DNA of 64,000 bases from Terramyces sp. JEL0728. Its lineage: Eukaryota; Chytridiomycota; Chytridiomycetes; Rhizophydiales; Terramycetaceae. The notes below the pieces were generated by a model. It was given only the letters and a program-made list of their open reading frames with translations. It had not been told where the DNA came from and searched no databases. Position 1 is the first letter of the stretch, and each line of letters begins with the position of its first letter. The stretch covers positions 248,001 through 312,000 of the forward strand of contig JADIIU010000002.1 in assembly GCA_027603945.1 (NCBI GenBank), read 5' to 3'. Positions 47,950 through 59,669 of this stretch are shown here, piece by piece. A program made the position numbers and the translations under genes.

Positions 47950-48887
47950 TTACCTTCTGTCCTTTTCCTTTCGATCGTAATCGTATCTTCTTTCGTCTCG
48001 ATCTTTTTCAGTCTTTTTTCTTTTATCGCGCCGATCATCTCTTTCCCTTCTGTCGTATCTATCGTCCCTATCTCGATCATCACGATCGTCTCTTGATCGA
48101 CGACGGTCTTTCTTGGACCTATCCCTATCGTCATCATAATTGTCTCTCCTATCTTTGTAACCTACGGTAAGCAATGGATACTCTTGTAATTTGTATCGCT
48201 TGATTCGTTGTCATCGTCATAGCCGCCTAGAACTTGGACTGCATCATCTTCTCTGTGTCTCTTTCCAAGTATCTGAGACGAATCTTTGCGATCGCTTCTT
48301 TGGTATTTACCAGAATACGATTCCTCGCGATATTGATTGGAAAAAATATGCGATTCAAATTCCAAATCAGATTCCTTATCCTGGAGTTAGACACTTAATA
48401 CTTTTTTCTGGTTTTTCTGGTCTTCCCTTAATAATCGTTGCTTGGTGCAATATGCTTTCCATGTAGCTTCGTTAAAACCAAAGTTGAAATAATCGGTTAT
48501 ATCTGCCCCCGGATTTCTCCATGGTTTATCTTCAAAAGAATCCATTTCAACATTGATTATATCCACTCCTTCGTACTGCCCCATAGCTTCAATATCCAGT
48601 CCAGCTTTCTGAGCTGCAGAGATAATGTTGGAATCTAGGGTTAAGTTGAAGCACCATGCTTTGGAATAGGCAGTCCTACTACTTGCTTTGAAGTTTCTTT
48701 CGGTCTACAGTCAGATTTAATTCAACTTTTCTGCTTCTTTTGTTTCTGGAGCATCTTGATCTACAACAATCTCAATATCCTACTATAAACTGAAATCTAC
48801 ACTCTCAGAGTCTTCTTCTTCTTCCTCTTCCACCTCCTCTTCTTTTCCGTACAAATCCTCATCTAATTCATCGTCAAGATTAGACAT
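47950..48887 (-). CDS. FIP1: pre-mRNA 3'-end processing factor FIP1
   Basis: 277 aa with five introns (21, 22, 20, 21, 20 nt). An acidic N-terminus precedes the Fip1 motif [20 protein letters not shown] followed by [15 protein letters not shown]. The C-terminal ~75 residues are an Arg/Asp/Glu-rich tail like metazoan FIP1L1, used for RNA binding. FIP1 tethers poly(A) polymerase to CPSF. Only eight bases separate its ATG from the stop codon of NOC4 upstream on the same strand. Confidence 0.92.
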
Positions 48888-48895
48888 TAAAATTT

Positions 48896-50469
48896 TTAAA
48901 AATTTATTAGAGAATCTGCAACATTGCTTGAAGGGGCGACAGCCAAAGGAGGAAAGTCTTCCTTTGAAATCTTTTTACTGTTCAATTCAGACTCGATAAA
49001 CTAAATTAACTAAATATTTACGTTGGAGTAGGAGTAATCTAAAAAGTCTTCCAAGTCGTACGAGGGTTTCGCCAATGAATCTTGGAAAATGTGCGCAAGT
49101 GTGGATACAGTAGGATAATAGTGGTTCTTGAGCAATTCCAGCTCCCACAAGCAACTTTCTGCTGCCCTGCTATCATTTGGGTCTAGTTTATCAAATAAAT
49201 AAGGATCTGATTAAACTAACTATTACCTTCAATATTTTCATCGTTTTCTCTGTGAATCAGGACAAGTGAAGATGGATGCAATCTAAATAAATTGTAAATT
49301 AGAGGCAGGATCATGATGATTGCTGGAGGTGGTGCGCCTAATGCTATTCTCGCCATTCTTTTGATGAATGCAGATACCAAATAAGATGGAATATAAGTCG
49401 AAGACAAAAAGAGAGACGCCATTCTAAAGAATCTGGACCTGTATCTGGCATGCAACAGATTTTGATCAAATAGTGCGTAGAGCTTTGGGTAAAAGTGGGG
49501 ATAGTCCAAATTGTGCTTGTGAATAAGTGTAAATAACCCATTTAGCGCAAGAATACTAACAAAACCACCTGGCATTAGTCAAATGATACCAGAATTATAC
49601 GCTACCACTAGGAAATCCATTAATTTAGTAGGATCATATAAGTTTGGAATGATCTTGGCGTGTAATATCTCCAAAATGCTTCTGTAGATTAGTGTGGACA
49701 TTGGAAATTCCAAAAACGTTAGCCAACTCCCAGTGTACGCCTTTTGGTAAACTTGAGGAACTTTGATTTGATTGGTCTTTTCCCCAAATGCAGTCAGCTC
49801 AGTGGTGCACAGCATGCTGACGTCTTCAGTGTGGGGCTCTAACGATGAAAGTAGCCTGTAGACAGCTGCAACATTGCATTTGTCCTTCATGGATTTCCTA
49901 TCATAAAATTAAACTTACACAGACAGTTTGTAGAAATAATAACGGAAATCATCATAAGAATTCAAAGTTGTAATGATAGTCGTTGCGAGCGTTTCATTCA
50001 AATCCAAATTCACAATTTCATCAACCAACAGTGAATATAATTGCGTTTGAAATTCATCAACTGATTCACTGGACTCCTTGACAACCTTGACCATCTTTTC
50101 AAAGCAAGTAATTTGAATTCTGAGGTCTGAATTGCTTAAATTTCTCACCATCGATTCAAAGAACAATACTCTATTTTCTCGCAGCCAAAGAGAAATTTGT
50201 TGTTTGGCTTCATTCTGGTGCTTTGACATCACCCCTTTTGTCAATAATTTGCTGTAAATAAAGTCCAAGGTTGAAATTGCTGAATAGCAAATCTGCGGAA
50301 TCGCACTTTCACAATACTCTTGAATTGCTACAATGTTGTTCAACTTGTTTTCATTTAAACACTCCGTTGCCAAGCGATTAATTTTCTCTGATAGTTCTTT
50401 GTGATCGACTGTCTTTTTCGCCTGTTGCTTTGCTTTTTGATTCAATGAACTCTCTGCCTTTCTCTTCAT
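48896..50469 (-). CDS. NOC4: nucleolar complex protein NOC4
   Basis: 496 aa with four introns (21, 21, 20, 21 nt). CBF/Mak21-type helical protein; the C-terminal half has GFVSILALNGLFTLIHKHN, LDYPHFYPKLYALFDQ, SRFFRMASLFLSSTYIPSYL and ALGAPPPAIIMILPLIYNL, all characteristic of NOC4/NOC4L. The N-terminus is basic (MKRKAESSLNQKAKQQAKK). Role by homology: with NOP14 in 40S subunit maturation and export. Ends with EDFPPLAV, an acidic/hydrophobic tail. Confidence 0.92.
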
Positions 50470-50596
50470 TTATTTTTTTTTTTGGAAAAAAATGCAATTT
50501 CCTCGCCGATATTTACTCAAACCTGTGAAACTGCGCTTTGCATTTAGCTGGGCAGGGTGAATATTAATCAGAAAGGGTTGGGGATTTATTGTTAAG

Positions 50597-51909
50597 TTAC
50601 TTTTTTTGCTTAGAGGATACTAATTCATTGTAAGCAACTTCTTCGGCTTCAACAGTCTTTCTCAATGCTTCCAATTCCTCGAGCATTTTTTGACGAGTGT
50701 TGTTTAGAGCCTCTTCACGTTCACGCAAGCTTTGCTCCTTTTCTCTAACTTTGGCAACGAATCTTTGGCGCATCGCTTCTTCCTTCTTTTGCATTTCATC
50801 GGCAAGATTTCTTTTGGCATTTTCAATTCTAGACTCATAAAAGTCATCACAGGCAAGGAATGATTCTGGTCGTCCGTTGCCTCTAATCTTCTGGCCACGG
50901 TATGTGGCATAGTGAATAGAGTGAGTAGTGTCAATTAAGTCTTGCATGTTTGTTCTGATATTAGACCACAATTACCCAATCAACAATTCCCTTAAATGTA
51001 CAAAGTCGCAATGCAATGGATTTTCCACTTCAACATTACCCCATCTATATGATCTTCCTCTAACCATTTTTCCACTGACATTGATTAATTTGTCACTCCC
51101 GATAACCGTGAATGGAATATGCTGCTCCAACTCGGAGATAAATTCTCTATCTTCAGCATGGAAGGTAGGATAAGCTCTAATATCATATTGTTCAAAATCA
51201 CGCAAGATTGCTTTCTTGTATAGCGAAACTTCTTCTGGCGCCAACGCATCCGCTTTTGCAATAACAGGGATAACGTTCACCTTTGAGCAGATTCTTTGCA
51301 AGAATTCAACATCCAAGTCATTCATTCTGTATAAGTAAAAAGTACCTGTTGATACCAGTTGGAGGCAAAAAGTACAACAAGGCGTGTACTCTAGTATCAG
51401 GAATGTTTCCACGGATTTCTTGTGATCTTTCTGCTGCCAAGTATTTGTCGTGTTGCTTTTCGATATAGTTGATAATTGGTTCAAAGCTACATAAATTAAC
51501 AGTTACTTTGTTTCACGATTCAACTGGTCGCCAAATCCAGGAGTGTCAATAACAGTCAGGAATAAATTTACTCCGTCTTCAGCAAGCTCAAAAGTAGTTG
51601 GGTTGATTTCAACTGTTTTTGAAGCAAACAAATTTTGAGAAGCGACTTTTTCAGTTAAAGGAGCGTTGAACAAAGTGTTTAAAAATGTAGTCTTTCCTAG
51701 TCCAGATTCTCCAGCAACCATTAAATTGAAAGCGTATGGTCTCTTCTTGGAACGCTTCGCTTGCTGTTTAGGCAGCTCTCCAATTCCCAAGGATGCATTT
51801 GGTCTTAATGTAACTGAGCGAGGGAGTTTCCATGGGCCTAGGTCAGGGTTTAATCCACGAAATTGTAAAGCGTATTCCTGTTGTCAAATAAAGTTTTTAC
51901 CAATGGCAT
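50597..51909 (-). CDS. septin GTPase
   Basis: 409 aa with four introns (23, 20, 19, 21 nt); the first exon is just ATGCCATTG. GTPase motifs: G1 GESGLGKTTF, G3 DTPGFGD, and G4 AKAD. The septin unique element is at DFVHLRELLIGTNMQDLI and THSIHYATYRGQ. A C-terminal coiled coil (~320-409) fits the CDC3/CDC12 class. Forms hetero-oligomeric filaments at the cell cortex in fungi and animals. Confidence 0.93.
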
Positions 51910-52256
51910 TTGAGATTTGGAGAATTTTCAAAGGACAAAGCGAGGCGTTTTGTCAACGGCAAGTTGGGCGTTCAAGCCCAAGACAGTGGAATTATTAATG
52001 GTGTATAAAAGAATTCCAGCTATTCATCTCATTCTGGTATGCGTTGGTTTCACTTGCAGAACACTAGTACCCGTCAGCGTTTTTGATACTTATTAGCAGG
52101 ATCCAAGATTCATTGAGCACGGAACAGTACATTCGCCATAATAGCAACTTTCCACAAGAACAATCAAGTGGACTGATTAGACATTCTATTCCAACAGAAT
52201 TCAACGTGTGGCTTGAGAGTTTTTTTAAATTTTTTTTTCACATTTGAAAACTTGCA
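51910..52256. other. intergenic, divergent promoter region (347 bp)
   Basis: Lies between the divergent septin and CBF5 genes. It carries a poly-T/A tract near 52220-52240 just before CBF5. No supported gene or RNA. Confidence 0.45.
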
Positions 52257-53704
52257 ATGACTATAAAACCAAGCAAAGAAGGTCCATCATTAAAGACTGA
52301 TGACTGGCCGTTGTTACTCAAAGTAATCAGATTACTCATCGATAGAATTTTGATAAATTGAATGTACGTACAGCCCACTATACACCAATTCCCAATGGAT
52401 CCGCCCCATTAAAGAGAGATATTGAAAACTATGTCAAGTAAGATATTATTAATGATTGATATGGTGTAATCAACCTCGACAAACCAGCAAATCCATCTTC
52501 CCATGAAGTTGTTGCATGGATTCGAAGAATATTAAGGGTAGAAAAAACCGGACACTCTGGAACCTTGGATCCTAAAGTCACTGGATGTCTGATTGTTTGT
52601 ATTGATAGAGCAACTCGTTTGGTTAAATCGCAACAAGGTGCTGGAAAAGAATATGTTGCTGTTCTCAGATTACATGATGCAATTGATTCGGAAAAGAAAT
52701 TAGCACAATCTTTGGAAACACTTACTGGTGCCTTGTTCCAACGGCCTCCACTTATTTCAGCTGTTAAACGTCAATTGCGTATTAGAACTATTCACGAATC
52801 CAAATTGATTGAATTCGATAACGAAAGACATTTGGCTGTATTTTGGGTGTCATGCGAAGCCGGTACTTATATCCGTACTTTGTGTGTGCACTTGGGATTG
52901 TTGCTAGGCGCTGGTGGCCATATGCAAGAATTGCGCCGTGTTCGTTCTGGTGCTACAGGAGAATCTGATGAAATGGTCACTATGCACGATGTATTGGATG
53001 CCCAGTGGGTATTGGACAATACCAAAGACGAATCTTATTTAAGAAGAGTGGTCAAACCATTGGAATCTTTGTTGACTGGATTCAAGAGAATTGTTGTCAA
53101 GGATAGTGCAGTCAACGCTATTTGTTATGGTGCCAAATTTATGATTCCTGGTCTTTTAAGATTCGAATCTGGTATTGATGTCAACGAAGAAGTCGTCTTG
53201 ATGACCACAAAAGGTAATTGTTTCTAATAGTAGGTGAGGCAATTGCTTTGGCTTACGCAATGATGTCAACTGCCGAAATGGCATCTTGCGACCATGGCGT
53301 CGTTGCGAAAATCAAAAGAGTTATTATGGAAAGAGACACTTACCCAAGACGGTGGGGATTAGGGCCAAAGGCTTCAGAAAAAAAGAAGCTTGTTGCAGAC
53401 GGCAAACTTGATAAGTTCGGCCGTCCAATTGAAGGCACAACTCCAGCCGAATGGAACAAAAACTATGTAGATTATGCTTCGTAATCATTTCTAATGGTAG
53501 AGGCCAAACTGCTCCAAAAGCTGCTAAGCCGCTCGTCGAAGAAATCGAAGAGCCAAAGAAACGTAAAGCTGAAGAAGTTGAAGAAGCAGAAGAATCCAAA
53601 CCAAAGAGGGAAAAGAAAGGTAATTGCGCTTTAATATAGAAAAATCTGAAAAGAAGGAGAAGAAGGAAAAGAAAGAAAAGAAGGAAAAGAAATCCAAAGA
53701 ATAA
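52257..53704 (+). CDS. CBF5: H/ACA snoRNP pseudouridine synthase CBF5 (dyskerin)
   Basis: 447 aa with five introns: 23 nt, 21 nt, then three exactly 20-nt ones (53214-53233, 53481-53500, 53620-53639). TruB catalytic motif [45 protein letters not shown] and a PUA domain ([20 protein letters not shown]) are present. The C-terminal KKEK/KKE tail is typical. The second intron (52438-52458) ends in TTG; only this removal gives [17 protein letters not shown]. Isomerises uridine in rRNA and supports telomerase RNA. Confidence 0.95.
52438..52458 (+). other. GT-TG minimal intron in CBF5 (21 nt)
   Basis: Begins GTAAGATATTATTAATGATT and ends TG. There is no AG between the donor and the conserved GVINLDKP codons. 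Removal keeps frame and gives the family sequence. Confidence 0.75.
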
Positions 53705-53734
53705 TTAATTCACCACAATATTCAAATATATTTT

Positions 53735-55185
53735 TTACGGGATTTTCTTTTGTAATGTCTTATCACCTTCATTGCGTGTAGATGGTCTAATTTCCCCCTT
53801 TGCAGCTTTCTTTTTAGTTTCCAGTGCTCTGAGCTCTTCAATTTTGGTATTCCAAGCAGGAACTGCAGAGTTTTTCAATTTGAACGGCCACAAATCTCCC
53901 CAATTCAGTTTGCGCAATAGGGAATAACTCTGGTCAGCCGCTTTGGATTTTGATATTGTAGAACGAAGAATCCTACCCTCTTTAGTGCAAAGATCTAAAG
54001 TGATATTCTTCTTCCCTTTAATTAGAGGCATGACTATCCTGTCCCATTGGTAAGAAGGTTGGATGAGATTACTAAAATCACCACCGCTGAACCCTTGGCC
54101 AACATCGGGCTTTGGCTCTTTCACAGATTCGCCAACAGTTTCTTTGTTCGCCAGTTTTGCAGCATCTATCTCGAAAACAGGTCTTGGCTTTTTACGAATG
54201 ACCAAATAACAGTATTTTATGTCTTTGTGGCTTTCTCTAGGTGCTTTATCCAATAACCTTCGCTACGATCAGAATCAGCTTACCATTGATTCGTTGAGAG
54301 TATATCTTTGTGATGTATGGCACCAATGATTATACCGATTTCCTAGCATTGGGCAGGGCTTTTCATGTTGGCACTAAATAAAACAGTATGTACCGGAGCC
54401 ACGATGTGAAACTCTTCCTTTTCTTCATTGCACAGATTAATTAATTGAGTTCGAGCTGCACTGATAGCATTGAATCCAAGCGGGTTTCCCCTGTCAATCA
54501 AAACCAAAGTATCGTTTGTCTGTCGCCACAGCGCTCGCACCGTCAACCTTCTGTTATTATCATTCGGCAATTCGGTCAACGTGAATGCAGATATAACCAA
54601 GTCATGCAAGTTTTCCTCCTTTGGTTTGTCAACCATCGCAAGATAGCGCTGTAGCTTTAAATTCCGTATTGCAAGTGCTGGCTCCAAAGTACTAAATCTT
54701 TCCACAATTTTTAGCATTGATTCAGATAAATCAATTCCCAGCACCTTGTGAATATCCTTCCAAATATGGCTAGCCGCAAATAATCCAGCTCCAGTCCCTG
54801 TACCAAAATCCATTAAAGATGCTGGGTTGAAATCTGGGTTTCTCTTTTTTAATTGGGCAAGTACATTGTATATCGCTGCATAGTTAGGCGTCATTCTTGA
54901 AGCCGCATAAGCAACAGATTCATACTTGTCATAGCTTAATACATGCGGAGCGCTAATGATTTTCTTGTTTAACTCTCGAGCTTTGGCGGCCACTCTGGCT
55001 TTAACCATCGAGCTTCCTGTTGAAGCAAGCGATTCTGAAATCCTATCTGCGCATTCTTTGATATATTTGAAATTTGATTCTTTTAGTAATAAATTAATTT
55101 GATTATCCAGTTCTGGACGTATAGCTGTAATCCCCAGGCGATTTGAACATATTTCCATGAGCAATTTTCTTTTTTCTTTTGACAT
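53735..55185 (-). CDS. METTL17: mitochondrial RSM22/METTL17-like mitoribosome assembly protein
   Basis: 469 aa with two introns (20 and 21 nt). The Rossmann methyltransferase-like core has MDFGTGTGAGLFAA and FTLTELPN. Removing GTACATACTGTTTTATTTAG gives APCQHEKPCPM followed by WCHTSQRYTLNES, restoring the cysteines that bind a 4Fe-4S cluster in this family. The C-terminus DIKYCYLVIRKKPRP and LIQPSYQWDRIVMPLIK also match. Without splicing, the frame falls into two apparent genes. Needed for small mitoribosomal subunit assembly by homology. Confidence 0.9.
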
Positions 55186-55280
55186 TTGCTGAAAAAAATA
55201 GACAAAAAAAAGCTAATATTTATGAGCCAAATGCCTCTAAAATATCTCTAATGCGGGGTAATCATGAAGCCCAAGTTTAT

Positions 55281-56003
55281 TCAAATCCTCCAAATATATA
55301 CGATTAGCGAGATGTAAGCCATGATGAACGACATGAACACAAAAATATCTTTGCAAATGACAAACAACCAGATGTTTTCATCCATGTTCAATCGGTGCAC
55401 AAAAACAACAAGCTCCGGTACATCGCCAATTGAAATGACACACGATAGCACTTTTTGCAACACGTTCATTTCACTGATTTTTATCATTCGGAAACAGTCA
55501 GTTTCCAATCGTATTTTCGTGTAATCAAATACTCGCAGCAGTAATTCTGTTGGCAATTTGTCCCCCAATGCTTCGCGTATGATGCTGTATTCCAGCGGTT
55601 TTAGGTATAAAAGGAATTTCAGGACCGCTTGTCTTTGAAATTCTCTGATTTGTTTGTAGTATGGCGGTAAATGGTCCCACTCTTTGATATCCTTAAAAGC
55701 CAAGTTGATGGACGTGAGGAACAGACATAGTGGCCAAGATATAGTGCAAGCTAAAGCTGCGGTAAAGCAAATCCCAGGTATATGCTGACAAATTAACCAT
55801 ACGATTGATCTGGTTTGAAGATTAACTATGAATGTGAAATGCCAATTGATTAGCAGTCCAGTGTTAAGGACAATCAAATTCAGTAATAAAAGTGACAGCA
55901 GCAATACAATATAATTTGCAGTTTTGATTGAACCGATATGGCTAATAACTGATTTTTTGTGTTTGCAAAGTGAATTGAATTGTAAATCTTGCAGATATTG
56001 CAT
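55281..56003 (-). CDS. hypothetical multi-pass membrane protein, 240 aa
   Basis: The first ATG is at 56003 (frame extends upstream only with a TTG start). Four or five hydrophobic helices are visible (ANYIVLLLSLLLLNLIVLNT, GICFTAALACTISWPLCLFL, and the C-terminal IFVFMSFIMAYISLIVYIW). A cytosolic-type loop of ~110 residues lies between helices 3 and 4. No introns needed and no family recognised. Confidence 0.55.
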   Translation of the reverse strand: MQYLQDLQFNSLCKHKKSVISHIGSIKTANYIVLLLSLLLLNLIVLNTGLLINWHFTFIVNLQTRSIVWLICQHIPGICFTAALACTISWPLCLFLTSINLAFKDIKEWDHLPPYYKQIREFQRQAVLKFLLYLKPLEYSIIREALGDKLPTELLLRVFDYTKIRLETDCFRMIKISEMNVLQKVLSCVISIGDVPELVVFVHRLNMDENIWLFVICKDIFVFMSFIMAYISLIVYIWRI

Positions 56004-56111
56004 TTTTGAAAAGTAGAAACACCATCCAAAGTGATCGTGGATTAACGGGAATGGATAAACGGTAAACAATAAAATTTCCAATTTATTCAACAGCAAGAAG
56101 GAAAAATATCC

Positions 56112-57920
56112 TTAGAGAATGTTTCCGGACGCATCTACCTTTTTGAATATGGCAGGTCTTTCCCCAACCCCGCCAAAGGAGTCAAAGACAATGCCACAAA
56201 CAACATAAGCTAAAGTTTCAGTCTCTTCCCTAGTTTCTGCTTCGGCATATACACGAACGACATCTTCTGTTCCAGATGGTCTTACAAAGCAGCGACCTTT
56301 TTTGAATTTGGCAACTTGGGCATTGATTTTGCCTTGTAGTCCTTTTGGCTCCACCAATTCAGTATCAGCATTGATCGGAACAAATGCGGCCCTGGATGCA
56401 ACCTATATTAACGTAAAATACCTTGACTTTTTCTTGTCTACTTGGCAAATCGGTGTAAGCACTGTCCCATTGCTTGAATGATTGTTGGGTAGAAACCAAA
56501 ATTGCCTCAATCATCAACATGTCAGAGAGAGCATCGCCAACGGTTTGGTTAATAAGATCTGAGAGTGCACGCAAAGTTACAAGGGCAGCCTTTTCAGTTT
56601 CAGTGGTTCAAAGTTAATTCTTGCTTACCCTTCAGTAGTCTTGAAAGCAGTGATAGCAGCATCGCTGAATAAAACAGTACCGTGACCATTCGCTTCAAAA
56701 TATACACCAACGTCAAAGTGGGCTGCTTCGTGGTGCAGGTGCTTAACCCCAGTTGGGGTAAATACTACAGGAACTTGCAATTTGTTCTTTACATAGTCCG
56801 TGGAGCTTCCATTCGCGTAGGCAGTTTGTACGAGACCGACTTTGAGAGGCGATTTATCGCCGCGAGTTACGTTTGCTTCCTTGATCTTTGACATGATGAA
56901 TCCGGCAGCCAATGTAGCAATCTTGTCGCCGTCCAACAGCCTAAATACTCCAGCTGGGTTAGTACAAATTACCATCTAGGATTAGTTACACAATACCATC
57001 AACGAAATAAAAGACGATACGGTCGGCATCTCCATCAAGCGAACACGCTCTTTGATTTGGTGTCAGAGTAGTTCCGCGAGGTGCTTTTTGCCCAACTTTG
57101 ACATAATCTGCACCACAGTCGAAATTCAAGACACCCTTCCCTTTAATATCAGTGTTGCTAGCAGTTACAGCCAAGTCTTCTCCGATATGCTGGCTCAAGT
57201 CTTTTAACGCAACTGCCCCAATACCATTTGCACAATCAACCAATAGTGGAGACAAACGAGCCTTTCCTCCAACGATTCTCTTGAATGCTTCTGCCAATTT
57301 CTTGTGATATCCTTCGGTAGTAGGTTCTCCATAAGCATTTGGAGTATTGGCCGTGTTGATACATCGGGTAACATAGTGCAGCTGAGGTGTAGTTTGCAAT
57401 CCGTAATCGGTAATCTTTCCATTCAAAGCTTTGACACCATCCTTCAATGATTCCACCAATGCTTCTCCAGACGGTCTGCAATTAATGGAAATAACCTTGT
57501 ATCCCTTGCAATGACAACATTTGCTGGTGCGCTCATATTGATCTTGCATTTTGCAGCGATATCATCCAGTGCAGCTTGCAATTGCTGGTGAGTTTCGCAG
57601 TTTGCCAAGGTGATTGCATGCTCTTCCCATGTTTGATCCAACATTTCGCCCAGAGGTTCTACCAATTTAACGCCGTTATCCTTAATTAATCAACGTATAC
57701 AGCTTCAGGATTGTGAGATGCAGTTACCATTACACCAATTGTTTGCCCATTATGACTTTTTGAGCGCAGTACAGCTAATAAACCAACAGTGAACATGATC
57801 GAGTCCAGCAAATCTGATCTACATTAAGCGGGATTACTTCATACGGAATCCAGCGGTTCCATAGGTGAATTTTCCAGCTGCTTTAGGGTGCTTTTCGAAT
57901 AATTGTTGAAGTAAAGACAT
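56112..57920 (-). CDS. PCM1: phosphoacetylglucosamine mutase (AGM1/PCM1)
   Basis: 556 aa with seven introns (19, 20, 20, 21, 19, 20, 19 nt). Catalytic serine loop [10 protein letters not shown], metal loop [10 protein letters not shown], sugar loop and C-terminal phosphate loop [17 protein letters not shown] identify the alpha-D-phosphohexomutase family; the length and TYGTAGFRM start fit AGM1. It makes GlcNAc-1-P for UDP-GlcNAc, feeding chitin, N-glycans and the POMGNT2-like enzyme here. It contains a 3-nt exon (56973-56975) and a TTG-ended intron. 31 bp separate its ATG from the divergent dephospho-CoA kinase. Confidence 0.92.
56609..56628 (-). other. GT-TG minimal intron in phosphoacetylglucosamine mutase (20 nt)
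   Basis: Minus-strand sequence GTAAGCAAGAATTAACTTTG. The only nearby AG acceptors break the frame; removal to TTG joins FKTTEG to [18 protein letters not shown], and the gene's exon total divides by three. Confidence 0.7.
56973..56975 (-). other. 3-nt microexon (ATG) between two minimal introns
   Basis: In the mutase gene, introns 56976-56996 (21 nt, ends CTAATCCTAG) and 56954-56972 (GTAATTTGTACTAACCCAG, 19 nt) flank the trinucleotide ATG. Keeping it gives [15 protein letters not shown], equal in length to family members; a single 43-nt intron would also be in frame, one residue shorter. Confidence 0.55.
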
Positions 57921-57951
57921 TTCAGATGTTGCAAACTTTTGTGTTTTTGCT

Positions 57952-58909
57952 ATGAAAATCGTTGGCTTAACAGGAGGAATTTCAACAGGAAAGTCAACAG
58001 TCTCTCACTTCTTGGCTACTTCGCAAATCCCTATTCTTGATGCGGATGTAGTTGCTAAGGAAGTAGTTACCCCTGGTGAAGTAGCATTTGCTAATTTTAG
58101 GTTTGCTATCATTTGATTCTGGACCATTTCGGATTAGACATACTAGATTACAACTCGCATATTGATAGAGCATCTCTAGGAAACATTATTTTCACAAACG
58201 CAGAAGAAAGAGCAGCTTTGAACAATATTACCCATCCGAGAATCAGAATTGAACTCTTGAAACAAGTGCTAGTACAGTTCTTGAAGGGTAAAAGTATGGC
58301 GGTATTGGATACTCCGCTACTGTTTGAAGCAGGATTCTACAGGTGGGTTCACACCACGGTGGTAGTCTATTGGTAATCAAAACTAACATAGCCCTGCTCC
58401 AATGCAACTGGATAGGTTGATTGCTAGAGATGGAATTACAATGGCACAAGCGCAAAACAAGATGAATTCTCAAATGTCGATTGAACAGAAAAAGACTTTG
58501 GCTCACCATGTAATTGATAATTCTGGATCAATGGCATCCACAAGAAAACAAGCAGACAACCTCATCAAGGAATTAACTCCGCCTACTGTTACTACATTGT
58601 TCATGTGGGTAATTTTCTTCTGGCCTGCTCTTTGGCTCTATGTCATTCTTGTATTATACACAAGAATCGACAGGATGAGACACTTGGGCGTGTTTACTCA
58701 TCGACCAATACCAGAAGTTGTCAGAACAAAGAAACCGTTTGTTCATGGATCAGTCCCGCCAGCTGCTGGACCTTCTCTTTAAATTTGTGGAGTTTAAAGA
58801 ACCTCATAATAAAAAATCTCCATTGGAAGATCTTTGTCACATGCTGAAAGTTCTCAATAAAGAGCTGTTTTCACTGGAAATAACTACTAGCGAATCGGAT
58901 TCATTATAA
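57952..58909 (+). CDS. dephospho-CoA kinase with C-terminal membrane extension
   Basis: 297 aa with three introns (20, 19, 25 nt). The kinase (~1-195) has P-loop GLTGGISTGKST, DADVVAKEV, DHFGLDIL, ITHPRIRIELL and VVYCPAPMQLDRLIARD. It catalyses the last step of CoA synthesis. An added tail has one strong helix (LFMWVIFFWPALWLYVILVL) and ~75 hydrophilic residues (DQSRQLLDLLFKFVEFKEP). The third intron (25 nt) is longer than most; if unspliced the protein ends at 58782. The tail suggests a membrane-bound form. Confidence 0.82.
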
Positions 58910-58934
58910 CAACCGCCGAGGAATTTAAATCAAT

Positions 58935-59549
58935 TTATTCTCCGTCTGGCCGTTCCTTCTTTTTTTGAACCTCTACCAAAACTTTACCGGTTCTTGCACT
59001 TGTGGGGATGAATGGCAACAGTGCTAAAGCAGCGTTCCTCCCTTCTTCAACCAGTACATTGTACGTTGAACTAGCGTGTCTCTATTGTCAGCGAAACTTA
59101 CTGAATTTAGCACATCTACCTGTATTCCCAATTTGTTGATGTATTCTTTAATTTCTTTTGGTACACTGGAAATAGTACCGCCAGAGCCAACCAGTAATAG
59201 CTCCGGTTTAGGTTCGACAGTTTCAAATATCTTGAGCATTTCAGTTTTCCATCCATAGAATGGAGATGACGGATCCGAACAGACAACATCTGAATTAATC
59301 TATTGTACTGTTATCCAGTGGTTCAACATCGTCGTTTGGGCCGCCAACTCCAAATTGCGGCACATCCCATAGTATTACTTGCTGGTTCAAGACAATTATT
59401 GGTCCTTGAATGTTCAAATCCTGTACTTGGAATCCGGTATTTGTAACTTTGTTGATTACTTTCTTTGCTCTGTCCTGGATGATATTGAAATTGCCGACAT
59501 TGAATTTGCTGTTTGAATAATTCCGGGCAAACACTTTTAGTGTCTGCAT
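58935..59549 (-). CDS. NDUFAF3: complex I assembly factor NDUFAF3-like
   Basis: 191 aa with two introns (19, 20 nt). DUF498-type fold: NIQGPIIVLNQQVILWDVPQ, VEPKPELLLVGSGGTIS and TYNVLVEEGRNAALALLPF. The first ~20 residues (MQTLKVFARNYSNSK) look like a mitochondrial targeting peptide. NDUFAF3 builds the Q-module of respiratory complex I, so complex I is expected to be retained in this organism. Confidence 0.88.
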
Positions 59550-59669
59550 TTCGAGATTGCCAAAAAACGTCTCCGAATGTTAACAAGTCGACCAAGAATT
59601 ACTTGTAGAATAGAAAATAATCAGGACTGTGTCTGTCGTATAAGAGAGTCAATAACCAAAATAATTATA

